Origin: Occultella gossypii
GTDB taxonomy: Bacteria > Actinomycetota > Actinomycetes > Actinomycetales > Beutenbergiaceae
DNA length: 64,000 bases
Assembly: GCF_019947135.1 (NCBI RefSeq)
Contig: NZ_JAGSHT010000017.1
Location: 179,672-243,671 of the forward strand
Direction of reading: 5' to 3'
Under the pieces are notes generated by a model, which saw only the letters and a program-made list of their open reading frames with translations, did not search any database and was not told the origin of the DNA. This document shows positions 7,865 through 15,933 of the stretch, piece after piece. Positions within the stretch are counted from its first letter, which is position 1; each line of letters begins with the position of its first letter. Both the position numbers and the translations under genes were made by a program.

Positions 7865-9222
7865 CAGTTCGTCCCGATCGTGGAGCGGGTGTCCGGGCGG
7901 GCCAGCGCCGGGTCGAGCTTGCCGGGGTTCAGCAGGCCGCGTGGGTCGGTCCTCCTGGCTGTCTCGACCGCCAGGGCCACGTTCCGGTCGACGTACCACT
8001 GGTGCGGGGAGTGCACGCCGAGCCCGGCCGCCTCCAGGGCGGGGATGCCGGCAAGGACCTGGGCCTCGTCCACGTAGTCGCCGACCACCATCGCGAGCGG
8101 CCCGGTGCCCATCAGCTCCAGGTGCAGGCGGGTGTTCGGATACACGCCGCGGATGGCGTCCGGGTCGTCCCAGAGCACGGTGCCACCGGTCTCCAGGTGG
8201 AAGCACGGCGGGTCGCCCTCGGCCTGCTGCCAGAAGTAGATCGGGTGGTTGTAGGACATCGAGGAGAGCTTGTCCGTCTCCGCGTAGTCCGCCAGCACCG
8301 CGACCACGGAGCCACCGGCAGCCCGGATCCGGCGCTCGATCTCGGTGACCGTGGACACCTCCGCGATCACGCGGAGGCTGTGCCGCTCCGGGTCCAGCGG
8401 TACCGAGGCCGGCAGCGTCGGTACCAGGGCCGGCTCGTCCGCGGAGGCGAGCCGCGGCAGCACCGGAAGGTCGAGCAGGCTCCGGTGCACGCCGACCAGG
8501 TCGGCGTAGCTGTCGAAGGCGGCGTAGATGGCCACCCATTCCCGGGCCGGGTCGGTCCGCACCGTCGCCGAGGTGATGACGCCGGTGACCCCGTACGTGT
8601 GGATGTAGGCCTGGGTGTCCTCGCCGTGCACCGTGAACGCGCGGGCGCTGCCGTCCATCGGGGCGATCGTCAGCGACTCCACGAACCCGTCCGTGGTGGT
8701 GCCCCTCTCGATGGTGCCGGTGCCGGCGCTGCCGCCGCCGATGAAGCCGCCGATCGTGGAGCCCTTGGTGGACGGGAACATCCAGATGTCCCGTCCGGCG
8801 GCCCGGCCGGCCACGTCCATCGCGGTGAGCTTCGCGCCCGGCCCGGCGGTGATGGTCTGCTCGCCGACCGTGATGGTGTCGAGGCCGCGCAGATCCAGCG
8901 TGAGGCCACCCTCGAACGGGGTGAGCTGGCCGTAGTTGCCGGTGCCGGCGCCGCGGGGGGTGACCGGCACTCGGGCCTCGAGGGCGAGGGCCAGGACGAC
9001 GGGCACCTCCTCGGGAGCGGTCGGCCGGACCACGAGGTCCGCGAGGTACCGGCCGGCCGGGACCTTCTCGGCCAGGATCGGGGACATCCGGGACCAGTCC
9101 GAGGAGACCTTCCGGATCAGCTCCGGCTCCGTGGAGACCGCCGCCTCACCGAGCTCGAAGGCGAGGAGCTCGGCGAGTCGGTGGGACCGCTCGGCGACGC
9201 TGGGGGTGGCATGGGTGGTCAT
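7864..9222 (-). CDS. FAD-linked oxidase / FAD-binding oxidoreductase (GlcD-like)
   Basis: This 452-aa protein has a PCMH-type FAD-binding domain. VVRPTAPEEVPVVLALALEARVPVTPRGAGTGNYGQ is the typical entry, and the N-terminal half contains PSTKGSTIGGFIGGGSAGTGTIERG, the diphosphate-binding loop. The C-terminus ends DPRGLLNPGKL, the usual end of D-2-hydroxyacid dehydrogenase and alditol oxidase-like enzymes. It probably oxidises a hydroxy or amine intermediate. It lies between the importer lipoprotein gene and the creatininase gene in unit B, starts 5 bp before the lipoprotein stop region, and overlaps the next gene by one base. Confidence 0.87.
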   Translation of the reverse strand: MTTHATPSVAERSHRLAELLAFELGEAAVSTEPELIRKVSSDWSRMSPILAEKVPAGRYLADLVVRPTAPEEVPVVLALALEARVPVTPRGAGTGNYGQLTPFEGGLTLDLRGLDTITVGEQTITAGPGAKLTAMDVAGRAAGRDIWMFPSTKGSTIGGFIGGGSAGTGTIERGTTTDGFVESLTIAPMDGSARAFTVHGEDTQAYIHTYGVTGVITSATVRTDPAREWVAIYAAFDSYADLVGVHRSLLDLPVLPRLASADEPALVPTLPASVPLDPERHSLRVIAEVSTVTEIERRIRAAGGSVVAVLADYAETDKLSSMSYNHPIYFWQQAEGDPPCFHLETGGTVLWDDPDAIRGVYPNTRLHLELMGTGPLAMVVGDYVDEAQVLAGIPALEAAGLGVHSPHQWYVDRNVALAVETARRTDPRGLLNPGKLDPALARPDTRSTIGTN

Positions 9223-9226
9223 CGGT

Positions 9227-10408
9227 TCAGTTCTCCATCGAGATCGAGGGGTCGATGAACTCGTTCGTGTACAGCTCGGCCGGGTCGATGTCCGTGACGG
9301 TGATCAGGCCCTGGGCCTCCAGCAGCGGTACGAACGTGTCCACGATCGCCTGCATCCGCTCGGGGTCGAACTGACCGAACACCCCGGATGCCGGGTCGTC
9401 GGTGACGATGCCCTCGTCGAGCAGGGTGGCCGCCGAGAACTCGGCGACGCCGACGGAGTACGTCCAGGACAGGTCGTAGGCCTCGACGACCTCGACGATC
9501 AGCTCGTTCGTCGCGGCGGGGTCCTCGAGGTAGTTGATCAGGGACTGCTGCATCACCGGCACCAGCTTGGTGAGGCAGTCGGAGAGTTCGTCGATCCGGT
9601 CCGCGCGCACCGCCAACGGCTCCGGGTAGATGTTGTAGCCGACGTCGGCGAGGAGCTGGCTGCCGACCGGGCGGCCCCATTCGGCGATCTCGGACTCGTA
9701 GATGTAGGGCTCGGCGGACGCGAATCCCTGCTGCATGATCGTGGTGTCCGAGACGAACCGGGCCGGGGTGCCCTCGTAGCTGGTGTCGGAGTTGGCGAGG
9801 TCGAACGAGGTGGTCTCGGCGAGCAGCGCGGGGATCACGTCCCCGGCCGTGACCACCACGGCGCCCTGTGCCACGACCTCCTCGATCGTGGTCGCGCCGG
9901 GATAGGTGTCCGGGTCCCACATCAGGATCTGCGGGCTGATCGTCAGCTGCGAGGTGACCGCGATCGTGGGCTGGGACTCGTATCCGCTGATCGCGACATC
10001 CGAGTTCACGGCACCGAGGGTGATGTCGTCGTCGAGGTACATCAGCGCCGGCACTGCCTGGAAACCGACGTTCGGCCCACCGGGTCGCACCTCGATGTCG
10101 ACACCGGTGTCCACGCCGTCGAGCACCAGGGAGCCGGTGACCGACTTGGCCTCGGTGTCGATCGTGTAGTCGGAGCCGATGAGGTCATACATCGCGCCGT
10201 GCTCGGCCTGAGGCTGCCAGTCCTGCTGCATGACCACGGTGGCCGGGCACACGTCGGACAGGTCAAGTGCACTGCCGGCCTCCGCAGCCGTGGCGTCCAG
10301 GGCTGCGCCGGTGGCGGTGTCATCGGCTGCATCGGAGGCTCCTCCGCAGGCGGTGAGGGCGAGCAGCCCCGCCGCACTCAGTGCCGCGATAGAGATGGTT
10401 CTGTTCAT
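9227..10408 (-). CDS. ABC transporter substrate-binding lipoprotein (NitT/TauT type)
   Basis: This 393-aa lipoprotein has signal peptide MNRTISIAALSAAGLLALTAC with the lipobox Cys at residue 21. The mature part resembles the SsuA/TauA/NMT1-like family (repeated periplasmic-binding segments; EVVEAYDLSWTYSVGVAEFSAATLLDEGIV near the end). Members bind sulfonates, nitrate, or pyrimidine moieties such as the thiamine precursor HMP. It is translated from an ATG with GAGGAG 9 nt upstream. Its position next to its permease and ATPase genes shows that it feeds the unit B importer. Confidence 0.85.
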   Translation of the reverse strand: MNRTISIAALSAAGLLALTACGGASDAADDTATGAALDATAAEAGSALDLSDVCPATVVMQQDWQPQAEHGAMYDLIGSDYTIDTEAKSVTGSLVLDGVDTGVDIEVRPGGPNVGFQAVPALMYLDDDITLGAVNSDVAISGYESQPTIAVTSQLTISPQILMWDPDTYPGATTIEEVVAQGAVVVTAGDVIPALLAETTSFDLANSDTSYEGTPARFVSDTTIMQQGFASAEPYIYESEIAEWGRPVGSQLLADVGYNIYPEPLAVRADRIDELSDCLTKLVPVMQQSLINYLEDPAATNELIVEVVEAYDLSWTYSVGVAEFSAATLLDEGIVTDDPASGVFGQFDPERMQAIVDTFVPLLEAQGLITVTDIDPAELYTNEFIDPSISMEN

Positions 10409-10444
10409 GACGTGGTTCTCCTCGGTGGGGGGTGGGAATGGGGG

Positions 10445-11416
10445 TCAGCGCTTGAGGCCGTACCAGCGGCCGATGACCAGCCGGTCCAGGACGGCGAAGA
10501 TCGTGAACACGAGCACGCCGAACACGGCGGTGAGGGCGATCGCGGTGAACAAGGCGTCCATCTGCAGGCGCAGCGTGTAGGTGCGCAGCAGCCCGCCGAT
10601 GCCGACGGGACCCTGCTGGAAGAAGTAGTCGCCCACCATGGCGCCGATGACGCTCAGGCCGGCGGCGTTGCGTAGTCCGGTGAAGATCGACGGCAGCGCG
10701 GCGGGGAACTTCAGCTTGGTGAGCCGTTGCAGTGCAGTCGCCTTGTTCAGTGTGAACAGGTCATGGGCGGACGGCGACGCCGACTGCAGGCCGAACAGGG
10801 TGTTGGAGATCATCGGGAACAGGGCGATGATCACGCACACGATCACCCGCGCCGGGAAGCCGTACCCGAACCAGATCCCGATCAGCGGCACGAGCGCGAG
10901 GATCGGGATGGTCTGCATGATCACGGCGTACGGGTACAGGATGCGCTCGGCCCAGCCGGATGAGGACATGACCACGGCCCAGCCGATGCCAAGGACCACG
11001 GCGATGACCAGGCCGATCATCGCGACCACCACCGTCCGGCCGAGCGCCTCGAGCATCGGGGTCATCAGGGCGCTGTTCGTCAGGGCCCGGCTGAACACCT
11101 CGTGCGGCGGTGGGAGCAGGAACCGCTGGTCCTGCGGCAGCACGGCGAGGGAGACGAGGTACCAGATCGCGGCGATGCCGGCGAGGGCGAGCAGGACCGG
11201 GGCGGACTGCCGGATCGCGGAGCGCCACCAGGGGGTGGTCGTGGCGCCGCCGCTGAGCGCCTGTTCGGCGGTCTCGTCGGCGACGTCCGCCGCGGCGGCT
11301 GACTCGACGTCGGTCTCGGTGGGGGTCATGGGGGCAACGGCCATCTCGGTGATCTCCGCTCCGACGGCGTCCAGGGTGTCTCGCTCCAACCCCGCCTTGG
11401 TTGTGGTGGTCTTCAT
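10445..11416 (-). CDS. ABC transporter permease (SsuC/TauC/ThiX-like)
   Basis: This 323-aa membrane protein has about six hydrophobic helices after a long, charged N-terminal cytoplasmic tail of about 75 residues (Thr/Glu-rich), which is longer than usual. The BPD-type loop reads ALPSIFTGLRNAAGLSVIGAMVGDYFF, characteristic of the SsuC/TauC subgroup. Its ATG overlaps the stop of the ATPase gene upstream (ATGA). It forms the pore of the NitT/TauT-type importer in unit B. The upstream acidic tail has no counterpart I recognise. Confidence 0.87.
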   Translation of the reverse strand: MKTTTTKAGLERDTLDAVGAEITEMAVAPMTPTETDVESAAAADVADETAEQALSGGATTTPWWRSAIRQSAPVLLALAGIAAIWYLVSLAVLPQDQRFLLPPPHEVFSRALTNSALMTPMLEALGRTVVVAMIGLVIAVVLGIGWAVVMSSSGWAERILYPYAVIMQTIPILALVPLIGIWFGYGFPARVIVCVIIALFPMISNTLFGLQSASPSAHDLFTLNKATALQRLTKLKFPAALPSIFTGLRNAAGLSVIGAMVGDYFFQQGPVGIGGLLRTYTLRLQMDALFTAIALTAVFGVLVFTIFAVLDRLVIGRWYGLKR

Positions 11417-12183
11417 GAGTGCTCTCCCAGTGCGGCCGAGACCTCGCCGGTGATGGCGCCGAACTCAGGTTCGTAGCGCAGCTCGGGCGGTCGGGGGTAG
11501 TCCCAGGGGATCTTGATGTCCGCGACCACCCGGCCGGGGCGGCCGCTCATCACGATCACTCGGTTGGACAGGTACACGGCCTCGGAGACCGAGTGGGTGA
11601 TGAACAGCCCGGCGAACTGCTTGAGCTGGAAGATCCGCTGCAGCTCGGTCTGCATCCGCAACCGGGTGATCTCGTCGAGCGCACCGAACGGTTCGTCGAA
11701 GAGCGCGAGGTCCGGTTCGGTGACGAGGGCACGGGCGATCGAGACGCGCATCCGCATGCCGCCGGAGAGTTGCCGGGGGAACTGCTGCTCGAAGCCGGTC
11801 AGGCCGACCAGATCGAGCGCTTCCTGCGCGCGGGCGCGACGCGAGGAGGTGGGCACCCCGCGCAGCTCGCCGGTCAGTTCGACGTTGCGGATCGCGGAGC
11901 GCCATTCCAGCAGGGCGGGTTCCTGGAACACGTAACTGGTGGAGTGGGCGTTCACCTCGATGGTGCCGCCGGTCACGTGGTCGAGGCCCGAGGCCAGCCG
12001 TAGCAGCGTGGACTTGCCACAGCCCGAGGGTCCGACGACGGAGACGAAGTCCCCGGCGGCGAGGTGCAGGTCGACGTCGGTCAGCGCGACGGTGCCGGTG
12101 TCGAACCTCTTCGAGACCCCCTCCATCACGAGGGTTCTGGTCATCGAGGCGGGTGGTGCGATCGTGGAAGCAGGTGCGGCCAT
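11413..12183 (-). CDS. ABC transporter ATP-binding protein (SsuB/TauB-like)
   Basis: This 256-aa ATPase has Walker A GPSGCGKST at residues 51-59, the Q-loop region SYVFQEPALLEW typical of SsuB/TauB, signature LSGGMRMRVSIARAL and Walker B LALFDEPFGALD. It energises the unit B importer. The Shine-Dalgarno AAAGGTG lies a little upstream of the ATG, and the gene starts 35 bp after the amidohydrolase stop. The NitT/TauT class handles small anionic or heterocyclic compounds, in keeping with the nitrogen-rich substrate I infer for the cluster. Confidence 0.9.
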   Translation of the reverse strand: MAAPASTIAPPASMTRTLVMEGVSKRFDTGTVALTDVDLHLAAGDFVSVVGPSGCGKSTLLRLASGLDHVTGGTIEVNAHSTSYVFQEPALLEWRSAIRNVELTGELRGVPTSSRRARAQEALDLVGLTGFEQQFPRQLSGGMRMRVSIARALVTEPDLALFDEPFGALDEITRLRMQTELQRIFQLKQFAGLFITHSVSEAVYLSNRVIVMSGRPGRVVADIKIPWDYPRPPELRYEPEFGAITGEVSAALGEHS

Positions 12184-12218
12184 TCGGTGTCACCTTTCGG
12201 ATCGGTCGGACGGGTCGG

Positions 12219-13541
12219 TCACTGGAACAGGTCGAGGGAGCGGTTGATCCGGGTGTCGGCGACGACGCGGCCGCCGTGCAGCACCACCCGGGCGTCGGGG
12301 GTGCCGGCGAGCAGGTCGCCGAGGTCGCCGTCGGGGACGAGCATCAGGTCCGCGGCATGCCCGACGGCGGCGCCCACCTGGGGCAGTCCGAGTACCGTCC
12401 GCGCGCCGGTGGTCACGGCGGCGAGCGCCTCCTCGGCGCGTAGGTGGCCGGCGGTCATGAGCAGCGCGGTGGTCTCGAACGGGTCCGCCCGCCCGGCCGG
12501 GTTGAACGGGTCGCGCAGGTTGTCGGCGCCGGCGGCGAGCGGGATGCCCGCGTCCAGGAGCGCCCGCATCGCGGTGAGGCCACGAGGCGCGAGGTGGGTG
12601 GCGTCCCAGCCCTGCAGGTAGAGGTTCGTGATCGGCAGGGTCACCACGCCCAGGCCCGCGCGGGCGACCAGGTCGAGGACGGGGACGAGCCGTTCCGGCG
12701 GCAGGGACCCGAGGCGGACGCAATGGCTGGCGGTGACCCGCTGGGTCAGCCCGCGGGCGAGGACCTGCTCGGCGAGGTCGACGATGTCGACCTCGGGTGC
12801 GGCGGTCTGCTCGTCGGTGTGCAGGTCGACCGGGAGCCCGTGCCGTTCGGCGACGTCGAGCATCCGGGTGGTCTCGGCATGCGGGTCCGGCGAGAGGTGC
12901 GGGCAGCCGCCGATGACGTCGACCCCGCGGGCGACGGCCTCGGCGATCGCCCAGTCCGGGGTCTCGGAACCGGCCAGGATGCACACCTGCAGCCGGATCC
13001 GTCCGGAGAGCTCCTCGCGCAGGGCCAGCAGGGCGTCGACGCCGCGCATCGGGTCGCCCTCGGCGGGCATGTCCACGTGGGAGCGGATCGTGGTGATGCC
13101 GTTCGCCGCGTAGCGGTGGATGGCCGCGAGCGCCCGCTCGTGCACGTCCGCCGACGTGATCGTGGGCAGGAGCTCGCGCCACGAGGCGACGGCCGAGACC
13201 AGGTCGTTGCCGGCGCCCGGGTCCATCCGTGGCGCGGTGAGCGCCTTGTCGAGGTGGGCGTGGGGCTCACTGGCGGCGGGCACGAACCGCCAGCCGGACG
13301 CGTCGAGGAGGGCTGCGCCGTCGGGCCGAGGCACCGGGCCGGCGGCACCCACGGGCCGGACGCCAGTGATCCAGCCATCGGTGAGGGTGAGGTCGGCGAT
13401 CGTGCCGTCCGGCAGCCGCACCCCGAGGAGCGCGGCCACGGCGGTGCCGGCCAGGTGCGCCGGGGCACCCGGGGCGCCGACCGCTACGGTCGGTACCGGG
13501 GCCGCGGCGCGCGCCGGACCGGTCGTGGTGTCCGTGGTCAT
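12219..13541 (-). CDS. Amidohydrolase family protein (cytosine-deaminase-like)
   Basis: This 440-aa metal-dependent hydrolase is related to CodA/AtzB-type deaminases. Metal ligands appear as EPHAHLDK (92-99), TTIRSHVDMP, VDLHTDEQ, TASHCVRLG and AAGADNLRDPFNP, in the right order for a TIM-barrel amidohydrolase with H-x-H, H, H and D. It would deaminate or hydrolyse a heterocyclic ring such as a pyrimidine, imidazolone or triazine. The reading frame is open for about 500 codons upstream, but the ATG at 13541 overlaps the stop of the MBL gene (ATGA) and begins the conserved part. It is the second gene of unit B. Confidence 0.87.
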   Translation of the reverse strand: MTTDTTTGPARAAAPVPTVAVGAPGAPAHLAGTAVAALLGVRLPDGTIADLTLTDGWITGVRPVGAAGPVPRPDGAALLDASGWRFVPAASEPHAHLDKALTAPRMDPGAGNDLVSAVASWRELLPTITSADVHERALAAIHRYAANGITTIRSHVDMPAEGDPMRGVDALLALREELSGRIRLQVCILAGSETPDWAIAEAVARGVDVIGGCPHLSPDPHAETTRMLDVAERHGLPVDLHTDEQTAAPEVDIVDLAEQVLARGLTQRVTASHCVRLGSLPPERLVPVLDLVARAGLGVVTLPITNLYLQGWDATHLAPRGLTAMRALLDAGIPLAAGADNLRDPFNPAGRADPFETTALLMTAGHLRAEEALAAVTTGARTVLGLPQVGAAVGHAADLMLVPDGDLGDLLAGTPDARVVLHGGRVVADTRINRSLDLFQ

Positions 13542-14473
13542 GAGCCCTCCGAAGGGGTGAGCAGGACGACGCCGTCGACGTCGTGACGGTGGGCCGGCCC
13601 GCCCAGCAGGTCGTGGCCGGGCCTGCCGACGGAGCGGCGCGAGCGGACGGCCCGCACGGCTGCGCCGACCCGCTCGACGGCGCCACCGGGTAGTTCGTGG
13701 CGCAGGTTGTGGGCGACCAGGACCCGGGCCGGCCGCAGCGCCGCGAGACGTTGCAGGGTGTTGTCGAAGGCGGCGACGTCCGCGCCGTCGCCGTGCAGCC
13801 AATGCGCGGCCGCGAGGACGGTGTCTCCGGCGAGCAGGGTGCCGGTGGCCTCGTCCCAGAGGGCGAGGCCGTCGGGGCTGTGCCCGGGGGTGTGCAGCAC
13901 CCGCAGCGTGCGGCCCCCGAGGTCGATCGGTTCGCCGTCGGCCAGGCGCCGGGTGGGTGGCACTGCACCGACCTGCCACCCGCCGAGGTCCGGGAGCGCG
14001 TGCATCCTGGGCAGGTCCCCGACGGCGAAGAAGGCGTTCTCGTCGAGGCGCCGGTAGGTCTCGTGGTCGGCATGGACGGCGCTCATGGCGGCCGCGTACG
14101 CGGCCAGGTACGCGGGGTCGACGGCGTCGTGGCGGCCGGCCGGGTGGGCGCACAGGTCCTCGAGGTCGACCAGTGTCGCGTTCTCGACGAGGTCGGCGTT
14201 GCCGCCCCGGTGGTCGAGGTGGTCGTGGGAGTTGACGGCGAGCACCGGGAGGTCGGTGAGGGCGGCGACCGCTTCGCTGATCGACGCGATGCCCATGCCG
14301 GTGTCGAACAGGAGCGCCCGCTCGGCACCGATGACGAGGAACGAGTTCACGTGCCCCGGCTCGGCGATCAGCACCACGCCGGCGCCGAGGTCCCGGGTGT
14401 GGAACCAGTCGGCCGCGGCGGGCTCGGCGGAAACTCGGCCCGCGGTGATCTCGGCTCCGTGCACGGCGGTCAT
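13538..14473 (-). CDS. MBL-fold metallo-hydrolase
   Basis: This 311-aa metallo-beta-lactamase-fold protein has the motif SHDHLDH at residues 82-88 (H-x-H-x-D-H), the later HTPGHSPDG and AGDTVLAAAHW metal ligands, and a final AHN segment near residue 265. It could be a lactonase, cyclic amide hydrolase or esterase. The ATG at 14473 is preceded by GGGAGG at good spacing. It is the first gene of unit B and faces the XRE-cupin regulator across a 104-bp divergent promoter that contains operator 2. Confidence 0.87.
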   Translation of the reverse strand: MTAVHGAEITAGRVSAEPAAADWFHTRDLGAGVVLIAEPGHVNSFLVIGAERALLFDTGMGIASISEAVAALTDLPVLAVNSHDHLDHRGGNADLVENATLVDLEDLCAHPAGRHDAVDPAYLAAYAAAMSAVHADHETYRRLDENAFFAVGDLPRMHALPDLGGWQVGAVPPTRRLADGEPIDLGGRTLRVLHTPGHSPDGLALWDEATGTLLAGDTVLAAAHWLHGDGADVAAFDNTLQRLAALRPARVLVAHNLRHELPGGAVERVGAAVRAVRSRRSVGRPGHDLLGGPAHRHDVDGVVLLTPSEGS

Positions 14474-14498
14474 GGCCACCTCCCTGGCTCGTCGAGGA

Positions 14499-14517
14499 AT
14501 GTTGATGTGAGTAACAT
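14499..14517. promoter_or_regulatory. Putative operator 2 in the divergent regulator/unit B promoter
   Basis: ATGTTGATGTGAGTAACAT is 15 of 19 identical to the perfect dyad at 4751. It lies 26 bp upstream of the MBL start and 60 bp upstream of the regulator start. A minus-strand -10-like TACGTT sits at 14528-14523, so transcription of unit B would begin inside the dyad, the same geometry as operator 1. One site could control both divergent units. Confidence 0.65.
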
Positions 14518-14577
14518 CGAGCAACGTAGGCAGCGACTGTTTCCGAGACGTAACCGAACCGAACCGGGTGTGTGAAC

Positions 14578-15219
14578 ATGACCGCAGAGCAGGCGAAACG
14601 CCGTCCGAGGCGCCCCGCCAGCACCGAACGAGAGGCTGACGTGCGGCTCGGCCAGGCGATCCGCGGGCTCCGTAAGGAGCGCTCGCTGACCCTGGTCCAG
14701 GTGGCCGCCGCGAGCGGGCTGTCGCACCCGTTCCTGTCCCAGCTGGAGCGCGGCCGGGCCCGCCCGTCGATGCGGTCGCTGTTCCAGATCGCGCAGGCCC
14801 TCGGCACCACCCAGCAGGCACTGCTGTCCGCCGCGGCGGCGTCGTCGGCGGACGCGGTGGTGCGCGGCAGCGACGCCGACCTCGTGGACGTGCTGACCGG
14901 CGGCGCCCGGCTGCTGGTGCACGATCGCCACATCGACGTCACGGAGTTCGTGAACTCGCCGACGGAGTTCGCGGACTTCTTCCAGCACGACTCCCACGAG
15001 TTCCTGTACGTCGTCGCCGGGACCATCGAGGTCGAGATCGTCGACGACGCCGGCCCTCGCCTCGAGACGCTCGGCCCACGGGACTCGGTCGGCTACCCCG
15101 GCCGCACCGAGCACCGGTTCCGGCAGGTCGGCCAGACCCCGAGCGTGGTCCTCGTCATCCACGCCGCCGAACCCGGCGACACGTCCGCCACCGATCTCCC
15201 GAAGGAACCCACCGCATGA
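14578..15219 (+). CDS. XRE-family regulator with C-terminal cupin domain
   Basis: This protein of about 213 aa has an N-terminal lambda-repressor-type HTH (LGQAIRGLRKERSLTLVQVAAASGLSHPFLSQLERGRARPS) and a C-terminal cupin (DSHEFLYVVAGTIEVEIVDDAG, then GYPGRTEHRF) that should bind the effector. This architecture is widespread among regulators of amine, amino-acid and ureide catabolism. It is divergent from unit B, next to unit D, and all three neighbouring promoters carry the same 19-bp dyad, so it is the obvious regulator of the region. The ATG at 14578 is used; an in-frame GTG at 14572 is possible. Its stop overlaps the next ATG. Confidence 0.87.
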   Translation: MTAEQAKRRPRRPASTEREADVRLGQAIRGLRKERSLTLVQVAAASGLSHPFLSQLERGRARPSMRSLFQIAQALGTTQQALLSAAAASSADAVVRGSDADLVDVLTGGARLLVHDRHIDVTEFVNSPTEFADFFQHDSHEFLYVVAGTIEVEIVDDAGPRLETLGPRDSVGYPGRTEHRFRQVGQTPSVVLVIHAAEPGDTSATDLPKEPTA

Positions 15220-15827
15220 TCGAGACCCTCACCGGCAACCCGCTGGACGTCCTGGCCCGATGGGTCGCCGAGGCCGAGGCGGCCGGTGTCCCTATGCCGT
15301 CCACGATGACCCTGGCCACCGTCGACGCCGACGGGAACCCGCATGCCCGCACGGTGCTGGTGACGGCGATCGACGATCACTCGCTCCGGTTCCACTCCTC
15401 CTCCCCCACGGCCAAGACCCGGGACCTGGCCGACAACCCGCGGGTGAGCGCGGTGTTCCACTGGCCGTCGCTCGGCCGGCAGGCCATCCTGACCGGTGCG
15501 GCGACCGAGCTCGACCGGGCGGTCACGACGGCCGCCTACCCGACCCGGCCCCGGACGCTGCAGCTGGTCGCGTGGGCGTACGAGGACCTGACTCCCGCGC
15601 TGACGGGACCCGACTACGAGGTCCCGGCGGGCGCCGTCGAGAAGGCCTTCGCGGCAGCGGCCGCACGGGACCCGCGGACCCTGCCCGCCCCCGCGAGCTG
15701 GACCACGATCGAACTACGGCCCTCCGGCGTGGACTTCTGGCAGGTCGGCACCGAGACGACCCCGGCCGAGAAGACCCGGTTCCGCTCCGACGACGCCGGG
15801 TGGCGCAGCTTTCCCGTGCTGCCCTGA
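15216..15827 (+). CDS. Pyridoxamine 5'-phosphate oxidase-family (PNPOx-like) flavoprotein
   Basis: This 203-aa split-barrel protein has the PdxH-like order: PMPSTMTLATVDADGNPHARTVLV, HSSSPTAKTRDLADNPRVSAVFHW and a C-terminal WTTIELRPSGVDFWQ. It lacks the full C-terminal RLHDR-type end of true PdxH, so I do not assign vitamin B6 synthesis. An FMN- or F420-dependent reductase or oxidase acting in the neighbouring pathway is as likely. It is translationally coupled to the XRE-cupin regulator by an ATGA overlap. Confidence 0.82.
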   Translation: MIETLTGNPLDVLARWVAEAEAAGVPMPSTMTLATVDADGNPHARTVLVTAIDDHSLRFHSSSPTAKTRDLADNPRVSAVFHWPSLGRQAILTGAATELDRAVTTAAYPTRPRTLQLVAWAYEDLTPALTGPDYEVPAGAVEKAFAAAAARDPRTLPAPASWTTIELRPSGVDFWQVGTETTPAEKTRFRSDDAGWRSFPVLP

Positions 15828-15895
15828 CGCGCCGACGGTCCGAGGAAGGACGCCGCGCGGCGCCGTGTTTCGCGCAGGTAAGACCTTTGTGACGG

Positions 15896-15914
15896 ATGTT
15901 CGTCCCATCAACAC
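15896..15914. promoter_or_regulatory. Putative operator 3 upstream of unit D
   Basis: ATGTTCGTCCCATCAACAC is 14 of 19 identical to operator 1, keeping ATGTT at one end and ATCAACA at the other. It ends 8 bp before the -10-like TACGGT (15922-15927), so it would cover the -35 region of the unit D promoter, which suggests repression by occlusion or competition. Confidence 0.6.
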
Positions 15915-15921
15915 TCGTCGG

Positions 15922-15927
15922 TACGGT
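15922..15927 (+). promoter_or_regulatory. Putative -10 box of leaderless unit D
   Basis: TACGGT is followed by six bases and the GTG at 15934. No Shine-Dalgarno sequence is present, so translation probably begins on a leaderless mRNA. This supports the GTG at 15934 over the longer open frame that starts before operator 3. Confidence 0.5.
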
Positions 15928-15933
15928 CGGACC

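Noticed and set aside
13542..15026. Very long minus-strand open frame in front of the amidohydrolase gene (935 codons in total)
   Set aside because: The upstream part runs opposite the XRE-cupin gene and through the MBL gene in another frame. It is Arg/Pro-rich shadow sequence. The ATGA overlap at 13541 gives the real start.
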